Below are positions 20,806-31,729 of a stretch of DNA of 64,000 nucleotides, piece by piece. The stretch's first letter is position 1. Each line of letters begins with the position of its first letter. The stretch is from Phoronis australis. Its lineage: Eukaryota > Phoronida > Phoronidae. Below the pieces are notes generated by a model, which was given only the letters and a program-made list of their open reading frames with translations, made no database searches and was not told the DNA's origin. The stretch covers positions 52,134-116,133 of the forward strand of contig NMRA01000810.1 in the NCBI GenBank assembly GCA_002633005.1, read 5' to 3'. Both the position numbers and the translations under genes were made by a program.

Positions 20806-22803
20806 CTGAATAAGACATGGAATATCATTAAAACATGTCAACCTAAGCATGACTGCATAAATCCATCGGCATCGTTACTACTTTTATCACATTTTTGTCA
20901 CTCTCGTCAGTTGCTAGTACTGTAATTTCGATAATAGATGTCGCTATCGACATTAACCACTCTGTTAAAGTTCACAAATAGCCACAATTGCGGACAGTGT
21001 CAGCATATCTTAAAAATGGATTAGGCAAGGGAGAACTTGCTGAATCCTACATTCCGTGAACACCGACAAGATTGTTTAACTATTCAGATGCATAACATAT
21101 GTGTCTCACTTTTAAACATTAAAGTGTCCTACCCAAAGAGTTACATCTTTGCCGGCGTTGCCCCTCCAGGACCAAGTTTTTTGTTGAACATTGAATCTCG
21201 CATGTGAAGGACATGTTCCTGAAAAGAAATGGATAAAATGGACTATGGAAGTATGCTTCAGGAAATAACAAAAAGTTTTGAACCGCCTTGTCTACGGCGG
21301 ATATCAATACTGTATATAGTGATTGAAAATAGTAATTGCATATTACACGTGCAAGATATTCTGGCTTTGTTGATTATCGAGTCTCTTTCTAATTGTTCAC
21401 CGAGATGGTGTTGAAGAGGCAGGAATAAAGAAGACAGAAGAGGACAAAATTAATGCTTGATCGATATTGATAAAACAACCTTCCGTTGTTGTAGCAAACT
21501 CATTGGGTATATTAATTTTAATGTAGAGAAAATACAATCAAAGATCGTGACTTAGATTCCCGACAGGCAAATTCAACTTTGTCAAACTCCGCCACCAGCA
21601 AGTTGCCAACGTTATCGCCCTTTCCGTGGCGCCAGATTTCAAGTTTCCCTCTTTCGTCACCACTTTTGCACAGTTGTCGCCGCCAATTTTGCCCTCCCAT
21701 TTGTTTGGCTGTTGCACGCCTGTATTTGGGGATCGTCAGATATGCAATTTCTCAAATAATAAACTCCATCAAAACTCACTGAAGCATCAATTTTTACAAA
21801 ATTCGCTTGTGATTGGCAAAAATCAGCTTTGAATGGGAAGTTTCGAGTCCGACAAGCACCATCCAGACAGGAACAGCATAGGAGAGAGAATATCCCTGTT
21901 ACGGTAATTTAAACAAAAAGAACCACTTTTCAGTAACCCTGATCTAAATTAATATCTATTTACTTATTTACAAACATGATAACAAGTTACGCAAAACTTG
22001 GGACGAAGACAGGGTCGAACGTCCGCACCAACAGTCCAAAACTTGAAACTTGCGGCATCTTCAGTCTTCACTACCAAGGCAAGGCGTCCCCACTTGTTCC
22101 GTTGACTCCCCAAGTCCACCAAAATAATAGTCAAGTTCCATACACAAAACGCAGCTGTCCGCACCGAAGCAAAGTCTCACCACATGAACAAATAACGTTC
22201 AGTATTTCGAAAAGTAGAAAGAAAACATTAAGTCCAGCCTCAGTGTTCAGATAAAGCATGATACACGTCTGCTCACCATCAGCGACCAAATAGAACTCCG
22301 ATAAAACTCAAAAGTGCCCCCTAGCGGGAATACCTAACATACAATTCCACAAGGGGGTTGGGGACATATCTAGAAATTTTCAGAATGCACCCGTCTTAAC
22401 GCCACTTCTGGCTTATTTCAATTTAGGAGTGCATATCGCCCTTCGAAAGATTAGAGAAATCTCAGTGTATTATAGTCCACATTTCGTGTTCTCTAAAATT
22501 AGTACCCTTACTGTACTTTTAGAAATTACAATGGGAACTTTGAGTGTATCAAGCTCTCCTGAGTCTCTTTGAAATGGACTTACATGTATATCCATAAGAA
22601 CGAAACTGTTTTTAAATGGTACTGCTGAAATGTTTCAAAATCTGGGATTCGAGGACACTCAAGATTTAAATAAAACACTGCTAATTGAAAAATAAATTAT
22701 TTTTAATCTCGATTTATCCCTCTGTTTCGCTGTGTCTTGTTTTTATATCTTCCCGTAATTTGGCTGTCACCAGGAAAAAGTTTTGGATTTTGCACAGACA
22801 CCT
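20806..22803. other. No gene assigned
   Basis: Contains a GC-richer open frame on the minus strand at 21518-21700 (about 60 codons, with NWRRQLCKSGDERGKLEIW). It could be an upstream exon but shows no convincing splice sites or family match. The stretch 21964-22254 is also GC-richer and open on both strands. Neither is called. Confidence 0.4.
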
Positions 22804-23060
22804 TCAAATCATGAGAGGTAGGGATCTTTCCACATGTCTGATACAGAGGCAGTGAATTAAATAGCTCTGCAAATGGGCCAATCCTAACAGCTTACCTTTC
22901 GTCTTCCTCATGTCATTTTCTTCGAGTGTAATCGACAGTCCAATCTGGTCTTCTAATGGCCATCCAGTGCTGTGTTCTGGAGAATCACCTACTGAACATG
23001 GCTCGACGGCAAACTGCACTTCTGTTGTTCCCACCAAAATGTCGTCACAGATTCCATCGA
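22804..23060 (-). CDS. CTHRC1-like domain, last exon without visible partner (locus 3)
   Basis: On the minus strand ATTCTCTGCGACAG precedes a phase-1 exon reading VDGICDDILVGTTEVQFAVE, then PCSVGDSPEHSTGWPLEDQI and GLSITLEENDMRKTKGKLLG, with the stop at 22804-22806. The V-D-G-I-C opening and the S-T-G-W ... S-I-T-L-E-E stretch match the end of CTHRC1 family domains, which typically read S-T-G-W-N-S-V-S-R-I-I-I-E-E. The 20-residue extension after the domain is not typical. I found no middle exon between this exon and the next last exon at 24467. It may be an alternative 3' exon of the gene with the middle exon at 26135-26321, or a leftover. Confidence 0.68.
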
Positions 23061-23358
23061 CTGTCGCAGAGAATGTTCATCGTTAGCACTTTCAATGAAT
23101 TGTTTCATCATACCACACGAATTAGAGGAAAGGTTTCGGAAATATCTTGCACTTAATGTAATTTTTCACGCAAATGTCACGTCTCGTGCCAATTGACCTA
23201 TCGCCAGGATTTTGACTGTCGGCTAAACTGACTAATCAGAACGCAGCATTTTTGACACACCTTCGTCTGCGTTTCCAATCTTCTATTTTATTCGACAAAT
23301 AACACGTTGTCGGATAGAGATAATTTTAGTCTATGGCTCAGCAAATTGTGTAATACGA

Positions 23359-23560
23359 ATGGTGAAACGGTGTTGCTATGGCGTGTGTAATTCCGACAGT
23401 CGTTATGCAGCTCGAAAAGAATATCCCGTCATTTTTGGATATTCCATAAGACGAAAAATGATGTCGAAAGTTGTAAACGATGGATCCAACTGTTCCGACG
23501 GCCACACGAGCAGCTGAATTTGATTAATCTAAGGCTAAACAAAACTATATTTGTTCTAAG
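23359..23560 (+). pseudogene. THAP-domain first exon with frameshift
   Basis: Opens with ATG at 23359 and reads MVKRCCYGVCNSDSRYAARK, the classic start of invertebrate THAP proteins (C-x4-C zinc ligands, then N-S-D-S-R-Y). A one-base shift then moves the remainder to another frame, which reads KTKNDVESCKRWIQLF then RRPHEQLNL, the normal middle of the THAP fold with its C-x-R-W-I core. A good donor (CTAAG|GTACGT) follows at 23561. The C-S-x-H segment would be on a downstream exon that I cannot find. Origin either from a host THAP gene or from a THAP-carrying transposon. Degraded relative at 39098-39310. Confidence 0.65.
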
Positions 23561-24221
23561 GTACGTACATTTCAGTTTGATGGCAATAGTGTAGGCCTAT
23601 CTGAATTTGACCCCTTAGTTTCAATCGTCTAGCCGCCTTTGTCTCAACACCCACTGCACCAATTACGGCTAATTCCGTGCAATAACTTGACTTTAAAGCA
23701 CCCCTGGACCTACCTGAGCTAGCTGTTTGCCTAGGGCAACATGAGTGTGCATGTGAGCTATGAATCTAAGTTTTTAAAGAAAGTATTTTGCTCGAAAGGT
23801 TAGAAAAGCATAAACGGTGTACCGATTCAACCTACTTCTGGCTTTACACACGGAATCTTATGTAAATTTCATTTGGTGAAATTTAGCAGACGGCAGGATA
23901 AAAATATCCGTGAATCTTCATTGATTTCGTTCAAAATATACTGCTCTTCGAAAAGCTTTGCCTATTGAACCCAAAGCAAGTGTCGGCATACTTGTACATT
24001 TTAGCCTATATGAATGTTTAGCGTGACGTCATTTTGACTTCATGACGTTTTGAACCCAGTGTGACGGCATGTCTATTCATATTTTCGGGTCCAACTTGTG
24101 TCAACTACAGCCATAACACGTCATCACCAAACACCCGAATACTCAGTTATGTATACATTTAAGGATTGGTTTGTTAAAGACTGGAGTGCAAGAACTCGTT
24201 AGGCCTTTAAGTAAAGATTAA
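23561..24221. other. No gene seen; shared with 39311-39690
   Basis: The sequence downstream of the THAP exon (GTAGGCCTATCTGAATTTGA and onward to TTCATTGATTTCGTTC) is repeated after the second THAP remnant, so the two are copies of one longer segment. A repeat related to 16500-16622 lies at 24020-24140. Confidence 0.5.
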
Positions 24222-24466
24222 TTTAACAGAAGTAGACGTGTCAGGGGTTTGAAGCGTGCACCGTTGCCGAGCCGGCTTAAACGTGAGCTGCGTTGTAGAA
24301 ATGGAAGCACAACGCGTCAAACTTGAACTTGTTGCAAGGTCAATGATTGTGCTACAATTTTCCGACTTATTCACCCTTTTTGTACGCTCATATATTTTTT
24401 GAAGAAATGCTGCAGTGCTAAAGCTTATGACATATTTTTCCGGTACAATGCAAGTCGTTATCGGGT

Positions 24467-24606
24467 CTATCCGTGCACCGTGGCACCACAGGACGGATCT
24501 GCATATCGGCAATTGAGACAAAGTTTCATCAATTCAATTTCAAACACTTTTACTGTAGGTGATGGAAATTCACCATCAGCATTTAAACATGTCTCGATAA
24601 GACTTT
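24467..24606 (-). CDS. CTHRC1-like last exon, shortened (locus 4, tandem unit 1)
   Basis: Minus-strand exon after GTTTTTCAATTTAG, opening in phase 1 with KSLIETCLNADGEFPSPTVK then VFEIELMKLCLNCRYADPSC and GATVHG before a stop at 24467. The placing in the CTHRC1 family rests on position, on phase match to the middle exon at 26135-26321 (joined reading HSSRKSLIETC), and on the weak resemblance of S-x-I-E-x-C and P-x-V-K-V to the family's S-V-E-G-x-C and V-D-V stretch. Relative to unit 2 it has lost four bases just after the H codon, so it ends 26 residues earlier. Less certain than loci 1 to 3. Confidence 0.5.
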
Positions 24607-26134
24607 CTAAATTGAAAAACGCTCTCCTCTGTGGGTTATACTTGTCGAGCACAGGATTGGCAAGTTAATAAAAAAACTGATAGCTGAATTTGAACAATCT
24701 TCGGAGAGCGTGACACAATGTACATGTACATACCGGTATACATGTATATCGTTTGTTCGCAATAGAATTGTTTAGACCTCTGCAAGAAGTTGGATGATCA
24801 GCTTTTTCAAGAAAATTTTCTTTAACAGTGTTCTGGGGACTGTTTTGGGAAAATCACTCCTTGTAAAGTAAACAATATCTTGGAGAAAATATAATTTTTA
24901 CACACAAAAGTTAATCCATATAGGACCACGAGCTGCTACCCACAAAAACACAATGCCAACAGCCTTAGTTTTAGTTCTTGTGATGAATATACATATTTGA
25001 TGTCATTGCAACCTACATGTAGCTTCATTGAATCAGTAAAGTTATGGCACACCTTGCACCAGGCCAACCAACTTATTTGTGTTAGTTGTCATGGCAACAT
25101 TTTAAGGATTTTCAAAATAGCTCTTCAGGTTTTGACATACAAAAAATAAATTTGGGAACTCTATTGTACTAGATGCAGACAACCTTTATGTGGCTAAAAC
25201 TATTTCAATTTTCCGGACTTGCTTTTTAGTGTATTAGTTATGGTACACTTGTAATAGTTGATGTTGTCTTTTCTTCAGCTTGTTCACATTCTTTGAAATA
25301 TTGTTCGCCGGTGGTGTGCAGCTTATTGTATTACAAGTACTTTCCCATGTAATCGGTGCATTTTCAAGTATTCGGATATAGGTAGGACCTACTGTAAAAT
25401 GCTTTGAGCATGTGTGCATGCCTTCTGACATGAGTGTTTTCAAGTCTAGAAGTGCTAATCTTGGCCGTGAACAAATTAGCTCCCATATGTTTAATTAGAA
25501 AATTCAAGTCTCTTTGTATGGTTTTCATTCATCGTACATGTACATGTATATGATATGGCTCTCGTCCTGATTTTGAATAGTCACGATGACAACCTTGCAT
25601 ATTTCAGCTTCGCGATAGTTCAACGAGGGTCACTGTAACTATTTGGCCAGTGGTTGATCTTGCGATAGAAACAACAAAATTGTTGATAGTGGCATGCTAA
25701 CTCTTGAGTTCACCCTGCCAGTTTAAGTACAATGCAAGATCATTATATCTAAGCTTACATTTCAAGATACGAGAAGACGCTACTTGGTGTGAACATGCCA
25801 TGTTGACTGAAAAGAGACGACGTGGCAATCTGAGCTGAGCAACCTTTGCTTCAAGTACTGGTTTAGGCCATGAATAAAGTTGGTTATAGTCTTAACACTA
25901 GTCATGTTGAGATATGTGGGTCATGAAAAAACAACCGTTGGTATCAATAACAGCCACGGTTTCGTGTTTTTTAAGCTGCTCAAAGACACGTAAAGAAAAT
26001 AAAGCAAAGTTTGAAAATACCTGTCTAAACACAAATATTAAATATACCATAACAATGTCAACAATTGTGTTTTGATTTGGGCCACTTTAACGCCAATTTG
26101 TAATAATTGTAGAAATAGGAAATGCAGCACTTAC

Positions 26135-26321
26135 TTCTAGAAGAGTGGTACCGATTCGTGGACGCGTAATTTGCCCACACTGCTTCAATTGGACCCGGAT
26201 TCCTACACGGTTGCCCGTTGATGAGAAAGAACCAATAAATGCACGCGTTCCTCGAACTAAGAACGCCTCGAAATTGCACGTGCAGTGACGTGTGGTTTAG
26301 TTTCTTCTCATACTTTAAGTT
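26135..26321 (-). CDS. CTHRC1-like middle exon (locus 4, tandem unit 1)
   Basis: Exon of 187 bases bounded by TAATATTTGCAG and A|GTAAGT on the minus strand, phase 0 in and phase 1 out. It reads NLKYEKKLNHTSLHVQFRGV then ACIYWFFLINGQPCRNPGPI and EAVWANYASTNRYHSSR. The T-x-L-x-V-x-F-x-G-x-L and C-x-x-W-x-F-x-I-N-G-x-x-C-x-x-P-G-P-I-E-A segments are full CTHRC1-family signatures, closer to the vertebrate pattern than locus 2 is. The likely product is secreted. The next exon in phase is 24467-24606. The exon before it must end in phase 0; none was recognised. Confidence 0.75.
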
Positions 26322-26799
26322 CTGCAAATATTAATAATAGTCGGTTTCACAGTTTTATTATTGTTAATATGATATTCACTTTCCGAAAAACAAATGCCAC
26401 ATGCATTGTATTATCCCAGTCAGTGCTGCAGCTTGTCAAGAGGCATGTAAGCGTGCTTTCTACAATAGTAAAATAATTATCGACACGGTGGAGAACTCTT
26501 TGCAAGCGAACAAAACGCGTTTAAAGATGCATGGAACACAAAAACTTGTAAAAATATCTTTGTAACAGATCGTGACGAATCTACTTCTTGGAGATGCTGG
26601 AGGGTTGTTATCTCTGAATACTGCAAGAATCTCCTGAAAAATCGCCAGATTCACTTTTTTTGAAACACAGGCGTAACAGTTGATTTCTTTCATCCTAATA
26701 CAGTTTTCTGCATATTATATACGCGCGCATGCGCTTAAAGAAGTCGGACTCGCTGCTGCTTGAAATTGCCATTCTTTTGTTTACGTCCAATGGTTAAAC

Positions 26800-26850
26800 G
26801 TGAAGGAGAGGGATGGAGAGGGAGAGAGATAGGGAGAGGGAGAGGTCAAT
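26800..26850. repeat. GAGAGGGA purine microsatellite
   Basis: Imperfect GGAGAGGGAGAGAGATAGGG tract. The same tract is in tandem unit 2 at 30655-30702. Confidence 0.8.
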
Positions 26851-27395
26851 CGTCACATTTTCCATATGAGGGATATGTGTCACGTCTATATCTTGCCATA
26901 CCAAATAAGACGTGCTTTGCCGTGTTAGAGAAAAATCAACAAAGTTACGAGCAGGTGACAGAACCAATCTTATGAAATTTAAAATTAAAGTAAAATGTTT
27001 TATCATCAACAGAAATTGAAAATCTTAACCAGCAAACTGTTACAATACCTGGAGACCAGTTTAACTTAAGTTTCAGTGGCGGAGAACTCTGAATAATGCC
27101 GTTCAGACTATTTTTCTCGTCCTACACTGTACGCCCCTTTAAGGAAAGGTTTTACTTCGGACAGCGACTTCACAAAACTTCAGTTAAACTGTTATGCCTA
27201 GAAAACATTAGGTCGAACGAGGCGTTGTTGTTTAGCAATAGCATCGTGTAGATACTGCTGTTGCATTTTGAGCTTATGCTTTACATGTAGACGTACTGTG
27301 CTAGTACACTTATTGCCGATGAACTACATTCGTTTGGTTTTGCTTATCACACCAAATCTTCCGCAAAGTAAACGTAGGATACGTGTATAGTGTAG

Positions 27396-27511
27396 TTATG
27401 TATACAAAATACGAACCATAAGAATCTCCGATCTCTTGGTTGAATAGAAACCAGGGTAATAAAAGTGTTGGACGTTGGTGGCGCCAGTGTCCGTACACCT
27501 CTCTGTGGTCT
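27396..27511 (-). CDS. Short terminal exon after PAN domain (unit 1)
   Basis: On the minus strand an acceptor (TACTGTTGTTTTCAG) precedes a phase-1 exon reading TTERCTDTGATNVQHFYYPG then FYSTKRSEILMVRILYT and a stop. The PAN exon at 27889-28013 ends in phase 1, so the two join in frame. A relative at 34861-34946 keeps CTDTGATN-x-QH-x-x-YP-x-FYS with several silent third-base differences, supporting this frame. It could end the PAN protein. Alternatively a weak donor (ATG|GTTCGT, phase 0) could lead on to the CTHRC1-like exon at 26135-26321. Confidence 0.5.
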
Positions 27512-27888
27512 CTGAAAACAACAGTAAAAGGACATGATGTACTACTTGCATGATAAGGCCGCTAGGTGGTGACACAGGGGACACGCTATGCAAGGGCTAG
27601 AGGTTTTAAATCTGCAGCCTGGCCATCGGACTTTCTTTTAAACATACGGCAGTGTACCTGTAATTGTTTTTCGTAATTGCCACACTATTTTTTAGTATTA
27701 ATGAGAATTAAATAATAGGGATGGAATAGGGGTGAAAACAAGTTTTAAACAAAAGCCAATGAAATAAATTTGTAATTTTTTTGAATGCGGAAAGTTTTGC
27801 ATTCATTTACTTATTCATTTGCATGAGATACAGAAAATGCTATGAATGGGTATGAGATAAAACCTAAATCCTAATAAAATAATCTTAC

Positions 27889-28013
27889 CAGTGACTGTGC
27901 AGTTCGAAGTGTAGAAGTCCCAGTCCAGGTCGTCCACCAAATTCGGCGAGTCGAGACACGGAAAAAGTCGACACATATTGCTAACCCTGTTGACATTGAA
28001 AGTGAAACAATCG
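27889..28013 (-). pseudogene. PAN/apple-domain exon, 5' truncated (unit 1)
   Basis: Carries only the last 41 codons of the PAN exon: DCFTFNVNRVSNMCRLFPCL then DSPNLVDDLDWDFYTSNCTV, with an intact donor in phase 1. The 5' part, including the signal peptide and the first cysteines, is missing because the tandem unit stops at the N at 28014. The text beyond is unrelated to the complete exon. As it stands it cannot be secreted, unless the break is an assembly artefact. Confidence 0.75.
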
Positions 28014-28251
28014 NATACAGGTTTCATGCAAGATGAGTAACATTTACTTTCTTATTTTATACAATTTTTCACGTTCCAAGCCACTTTAACAGAAGTAGAC
28101 GTGTCAGGGGTTTAAAGCGTGCACCGTTGCCGAGCCGGTTTAAACGTGAGCTGCTTTCTAGAAATGCAAGCACAACGCGTCAAACTTGAACTTGTTGCAA
28201 GGTCAATGATTGTACTACAATTTTCCGACTTTTTTCACCCTTTTTGTACGC

Positions 28252-28469
28252 TCATATAATGTTTGAAGATATGCTGTTAAAGCTTATGACATATTTTTCC
28301 GGTACAATGCAAGTCGTTATCGGGTCTATCCCAAGATGCACCGTGGCACCACAGGACGGATCTGCATATCGGCAATTGAGACAAAGTTTCATAAAATCGA
28401 TTTCAAGCACTTTTACAGTAGGTGATGGAAATTCACCATCAGCATTTAAACATGTCTCGATAAGGCTTT
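28252..28469 (-). CDS. CTHRC1-like last exon (locus 5, tandem unit 2)
   Basis: Twin of 24467-24606 with the same phase-1 start (KSLIETCLNADGEFPSPTVK). It keeps the four bases lost in unit 1 and therefore reads on from GATVH to LGIDPITTCIVPEKYVISF and NSISSNII before stopping at 28252. The extra cysteine in TTC is only available in this version. It fits in phase with the middle exon at 30001-30187. Family membership is inferred from position and phase more than from sequence. Confidence 0.5.
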
Positions 28470-30000
28470 CTAAATTGAAAAACGCTCTACTCTGTGGAAT
28501 ATACTTGTCAAGCACAGGACTGACAAGTTAATAAAAAACCTGATAGCTGAATTTGAACAATCTTCGGAGAGCGTGACACAGTGTACATGTACATACCGGT
28601 ATATATCATTTGTTCGCAATTAGAATTGTTTAGGCCTCTGCAAGAAGTTGGATGATCAGCTTTTTCAAGAAACTTTTCTTTAACAATGTTCTGGGGACTG
28701 TTTTGGGAAAATCACACCTTGTAAAGTAAACAATATCTTGGAGAAAATATAATTTTTATACACAAAAGTTAATCCAAATAGAACCACGAGCTGCTACCCA
28801 CAAAAACACACACACTGCCAACAGCCTTAGTTTTAGTTCTTGTGATGAATATGCATATTCGATGTCATTGCAACCTAGCTTCATTGAATTAGTAAAGTTA
28901 TGGCACACCTTGCACCAGGCCAACCAACTTATTTGTGTTAGTTGTCATGGCAAGATTTTAAGGATTTTCAAAATAGCTCTTCAGGTTTTGACATACACAT
29001 TAAATAAATTTGGGAACTCTAGATGCAGACAACCTTTATGTTGCTAAAACTATTTAAAATTTCCGGACTTGCTTTTTAGTGTATTAGTTATGGTACACTT
29101 GTAATAGTTCATGTTGTCTTTTCTTCAGGTTGTTCACTTTCTTTGAAATATTGTTCGCCGGTCGTGTGCAGCTTATTATATTACAAGTACAGTACTTCCC
29201 CATGTAATCGGTTCATTTTCAAGTGTTCGGTTATAGGTAGGACCTACTGTAAAATGCGTTGAGCATGTGTGCATGCCTTCTGACATGACTGTTTTCAAGT
29301 CTAGAAGTGCTAATCTTGGCCGTGAACAGATTAGCTCCCATATTTTTAATTAGAAAATTCAAGTCTCTTGGTAAGGTTTTCATTCATCGTACATGTACGT
29401 ACAGTTATGATATGGCTCTCGACCTGATTTTGAATAGTAACGATGACAACCTTGCATATTTCAGCTTCGCGATAGTTCAACGAGGGTCACTGTAACTATT
29501 TGGCTAGTGATTGATCTTGCGAGAAAAACAACAAAGTTGTTGATAGTGGCATGCTAACTCTTGAGTTCACCCTGCCAGTTTTAGTAAAATGCAAGATCCT
29601 TATATCTAAGCTTACATTTCAAGATACGAGAGGACGCTACTTGGTGTGAACATGCCATGTTGACTGAAAAGAGACGACGTGGCAATCTGAGCTGAGCAAA
29701 CTTTGCTTCACGTACTGGCTTAGGCCATGAATAAAGTTGGTTATAGTCTTTTTAGAGTTAACACTAGTCATGTTTAGATATGTGGTTCATGAAAAAACAA
29801 CCGTCGGTATTAATAACAGCCAAGGTTTCGTGTTTTTTAAGCTGCTCAAAGACACGTAAAGAAAATTAAGCAAAATTTGAAAATACCTGTCTAAACACAA
29901 ATATTAAATATACCATAACATTGTCAATAATTGTGTTTTGATTAGGGACACTTTAACGCCAATTTGTAATAATTGTAGAAACAGGAAATGCAGCACTTAC

Positions 30001-30187
30001 TTCTAGAAGAGTGGTACCGTTTCGTGGTCGCGTAATTTGCCCACACTGCTTCTATTGGACCCGGATTCCTACAAGGTTGCCCGTTGATGAGAAAGGACCA
30101 ACGAGTGCACGCGTCCCTCGAACTAAGAACGCCTCGAAATTGCACGTGCAGTGACGTGTGGTTTAGTTTCTTCTCGTACGTTAACTT
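30001..30187 (-). CDS. CTHRC1-like middle exon (locus 5, tandem unit 2)
   Basis: Twin of 26135-26321 with identical length, splice sites and phases. It reads KLTYEKKLNHTSLHVQFRGV then DACTRWSFLINGQPCRNPGP and IEAVWANYATTKRYHSSR. Changes against unit 1 are mostly conservative amino-acid changes around a fixed C-x-x-W and N-G-x-x-C-x-x-P-G-P-I-E core (N to D before A-C, I-Y to T-R before W). That pattern is expected for a functional pair. A donor A|GTAAGT follows. Confidence 0.75.
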
Positions 30188-31151
30188 CTGCAAATATTAA
30201 TAATAGTCGGTTACACAAATATGCTATTCACTTTCCGAAAAACAAATGCCACATCCATTGTATTATCCCAGTCAGTGCTGCAGCTTGTCAAGAGGCATGT
30301 AAACGTGCTTTCTACAATAGTAAACTAATTATCGAAACGGCTGAGAACTCTTTGCAAGCGAACAAAACGCGTTTAAAGATGCATGGAACACAAAAACTTG
30401 TAAAAAATATCTTTGTAACAGATCGTGACGAATCTACTTCTTGGAGATGCTGGAGGGTTGTTAACTCTGAATACTGCAAGAATCTCCTGAAAAATCGCCA
30501 GAATCACTTTTTTTAAACACAGGCGTAACAGTTGATTTCTTTCATAATAATACAGTTTTCTGCATAATATTATATACGCGCGCATGCGCTTAAAGAAGTC
30601 GGACTCGCTGCTGCTTGAAACTGCCATTCTTTTGTTTACGTCCAATGGTTAAACGTGAAGGAGAGGGATGGAGAGGGAGAGAGATAGGGAGAGGGAGAGG
30701 TCAATCGTCACATTTTCCATATGAGGGATATGTGTCACGTCTACAGTATATCTTGCCATACCAAATAAGACGTGCTTTGCCGTGTTAGAGAAAAATCGAA
30801 AAGTTACGAGCAGGTGAAATTTAAAATTAAAGTAAAGTGTTTTATAATCAACAGAAATTGAAAATCTTAACCAGCAAACTGTTACAATACCTGGAGACCA
30901 GTTTAACTTAAGTTTCAGTGGCGGAGAACTCTGAATAATGCCGTTCAGACTATTTTTCTCGTCCTACACTGTACGCCCCTTTAAGGAAAGGTTTTAGTTC
31001 GGACAGCGACTTCACAAAACTTCAGTTAAACGGTTATGCCTAGAAAACATTAGGTCGAACGAGGCGTTCTTGTTTAGCAATAGCATCGTGTAGATACTGC
31101 TGTTGCATTTTGAGCTTATGCTTTACATGTAGACGTATTGTGCTAGTACAC

Positions 31152-31351
31152 TTATTGCCGATGAACTATTCGTTTGGTTTTGCTTATCACACAAAATCTT
31201 CCAGAAAGTAAACGTAGGATACGTGTATACTGTAGTAATGTATGCAAAATACGAACTATAAGAATCTCCGATCTCTTGGTTGAATAGAAACCAGGGTAAT
31301 AAAAGTGTTGGACGTTGGTGGCGCCAGTGTCCGTACACCTCTCTGTGGTCT
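31152..31351 (-). CDS. Short terminal exon after PAN domain (unit 2)
   Basis: Same acceptor, phase and start as 27396-27511 (TTERCTDTGATNVQHFYYPG). It runs longer because ATACATAA of unit 1 is ATACATTA here, so translation continues for about 27 more codons before the stop at 31152. Conservation ends after about FYSTKRSEIL, so the true 3' limit of coding may be a donor near 31265 or the stop. Confidence 0.45.
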
Positions 31352-31729
31352 CTGAAAAGAACATTAAAAGGACATGATGTACTACTTGCATGATAAGGCC
31401 GCTAGGTGGTGACACAGGGGACACGCTATGCAAGGGCTAGAGGTTTTAAATCTGCAGCCTGGCCATCGGACTTTCTTTTAAACATACGACAGTGTACCTG
31501 TAATTGTTTTTCGTAATTGCCACACTATTTTTTTAGTATTAATGAGAATTAAATAATAGGGATGGAATAGGGGCGAAAACAAGTTTTAAACAAAAGCCAA
31601 TGAAATAAATTTGTAATTTTTTTGAATGCGGAAAGTTTTGCATTCATTTACTTATTCATTTGCATGAGATACAGAAAATGCTATGAATGGGTATGAGATA
31701 AAACCTAATTCCTAATAAAATAATCTTAC

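Larger units (their letters stand above)
24222..28013 (+). repeat. 3.8-kb tandem unit 1
   Basis: First copy of a tandem pair; the second is at 28085-31854. The units are very similar along their full length, with small indels. Unit 1 stops at 28013 inside the PAN-domain exon, at an isolated N (28014), while unit 2 continues through the whole exon. A spacer of 71 bp separates the units. Confidence 0.9.

Noticed and set aside
30151-30516. 121-codon plus-strand open frame with CQEACKRAFYNSKLIIETAE
   Set aside because: It overlaps the CTHRC1-like middle exon on the other strand. Tandem unit 1 has a one-base deletion that breaks it, and there is no start or splice support.
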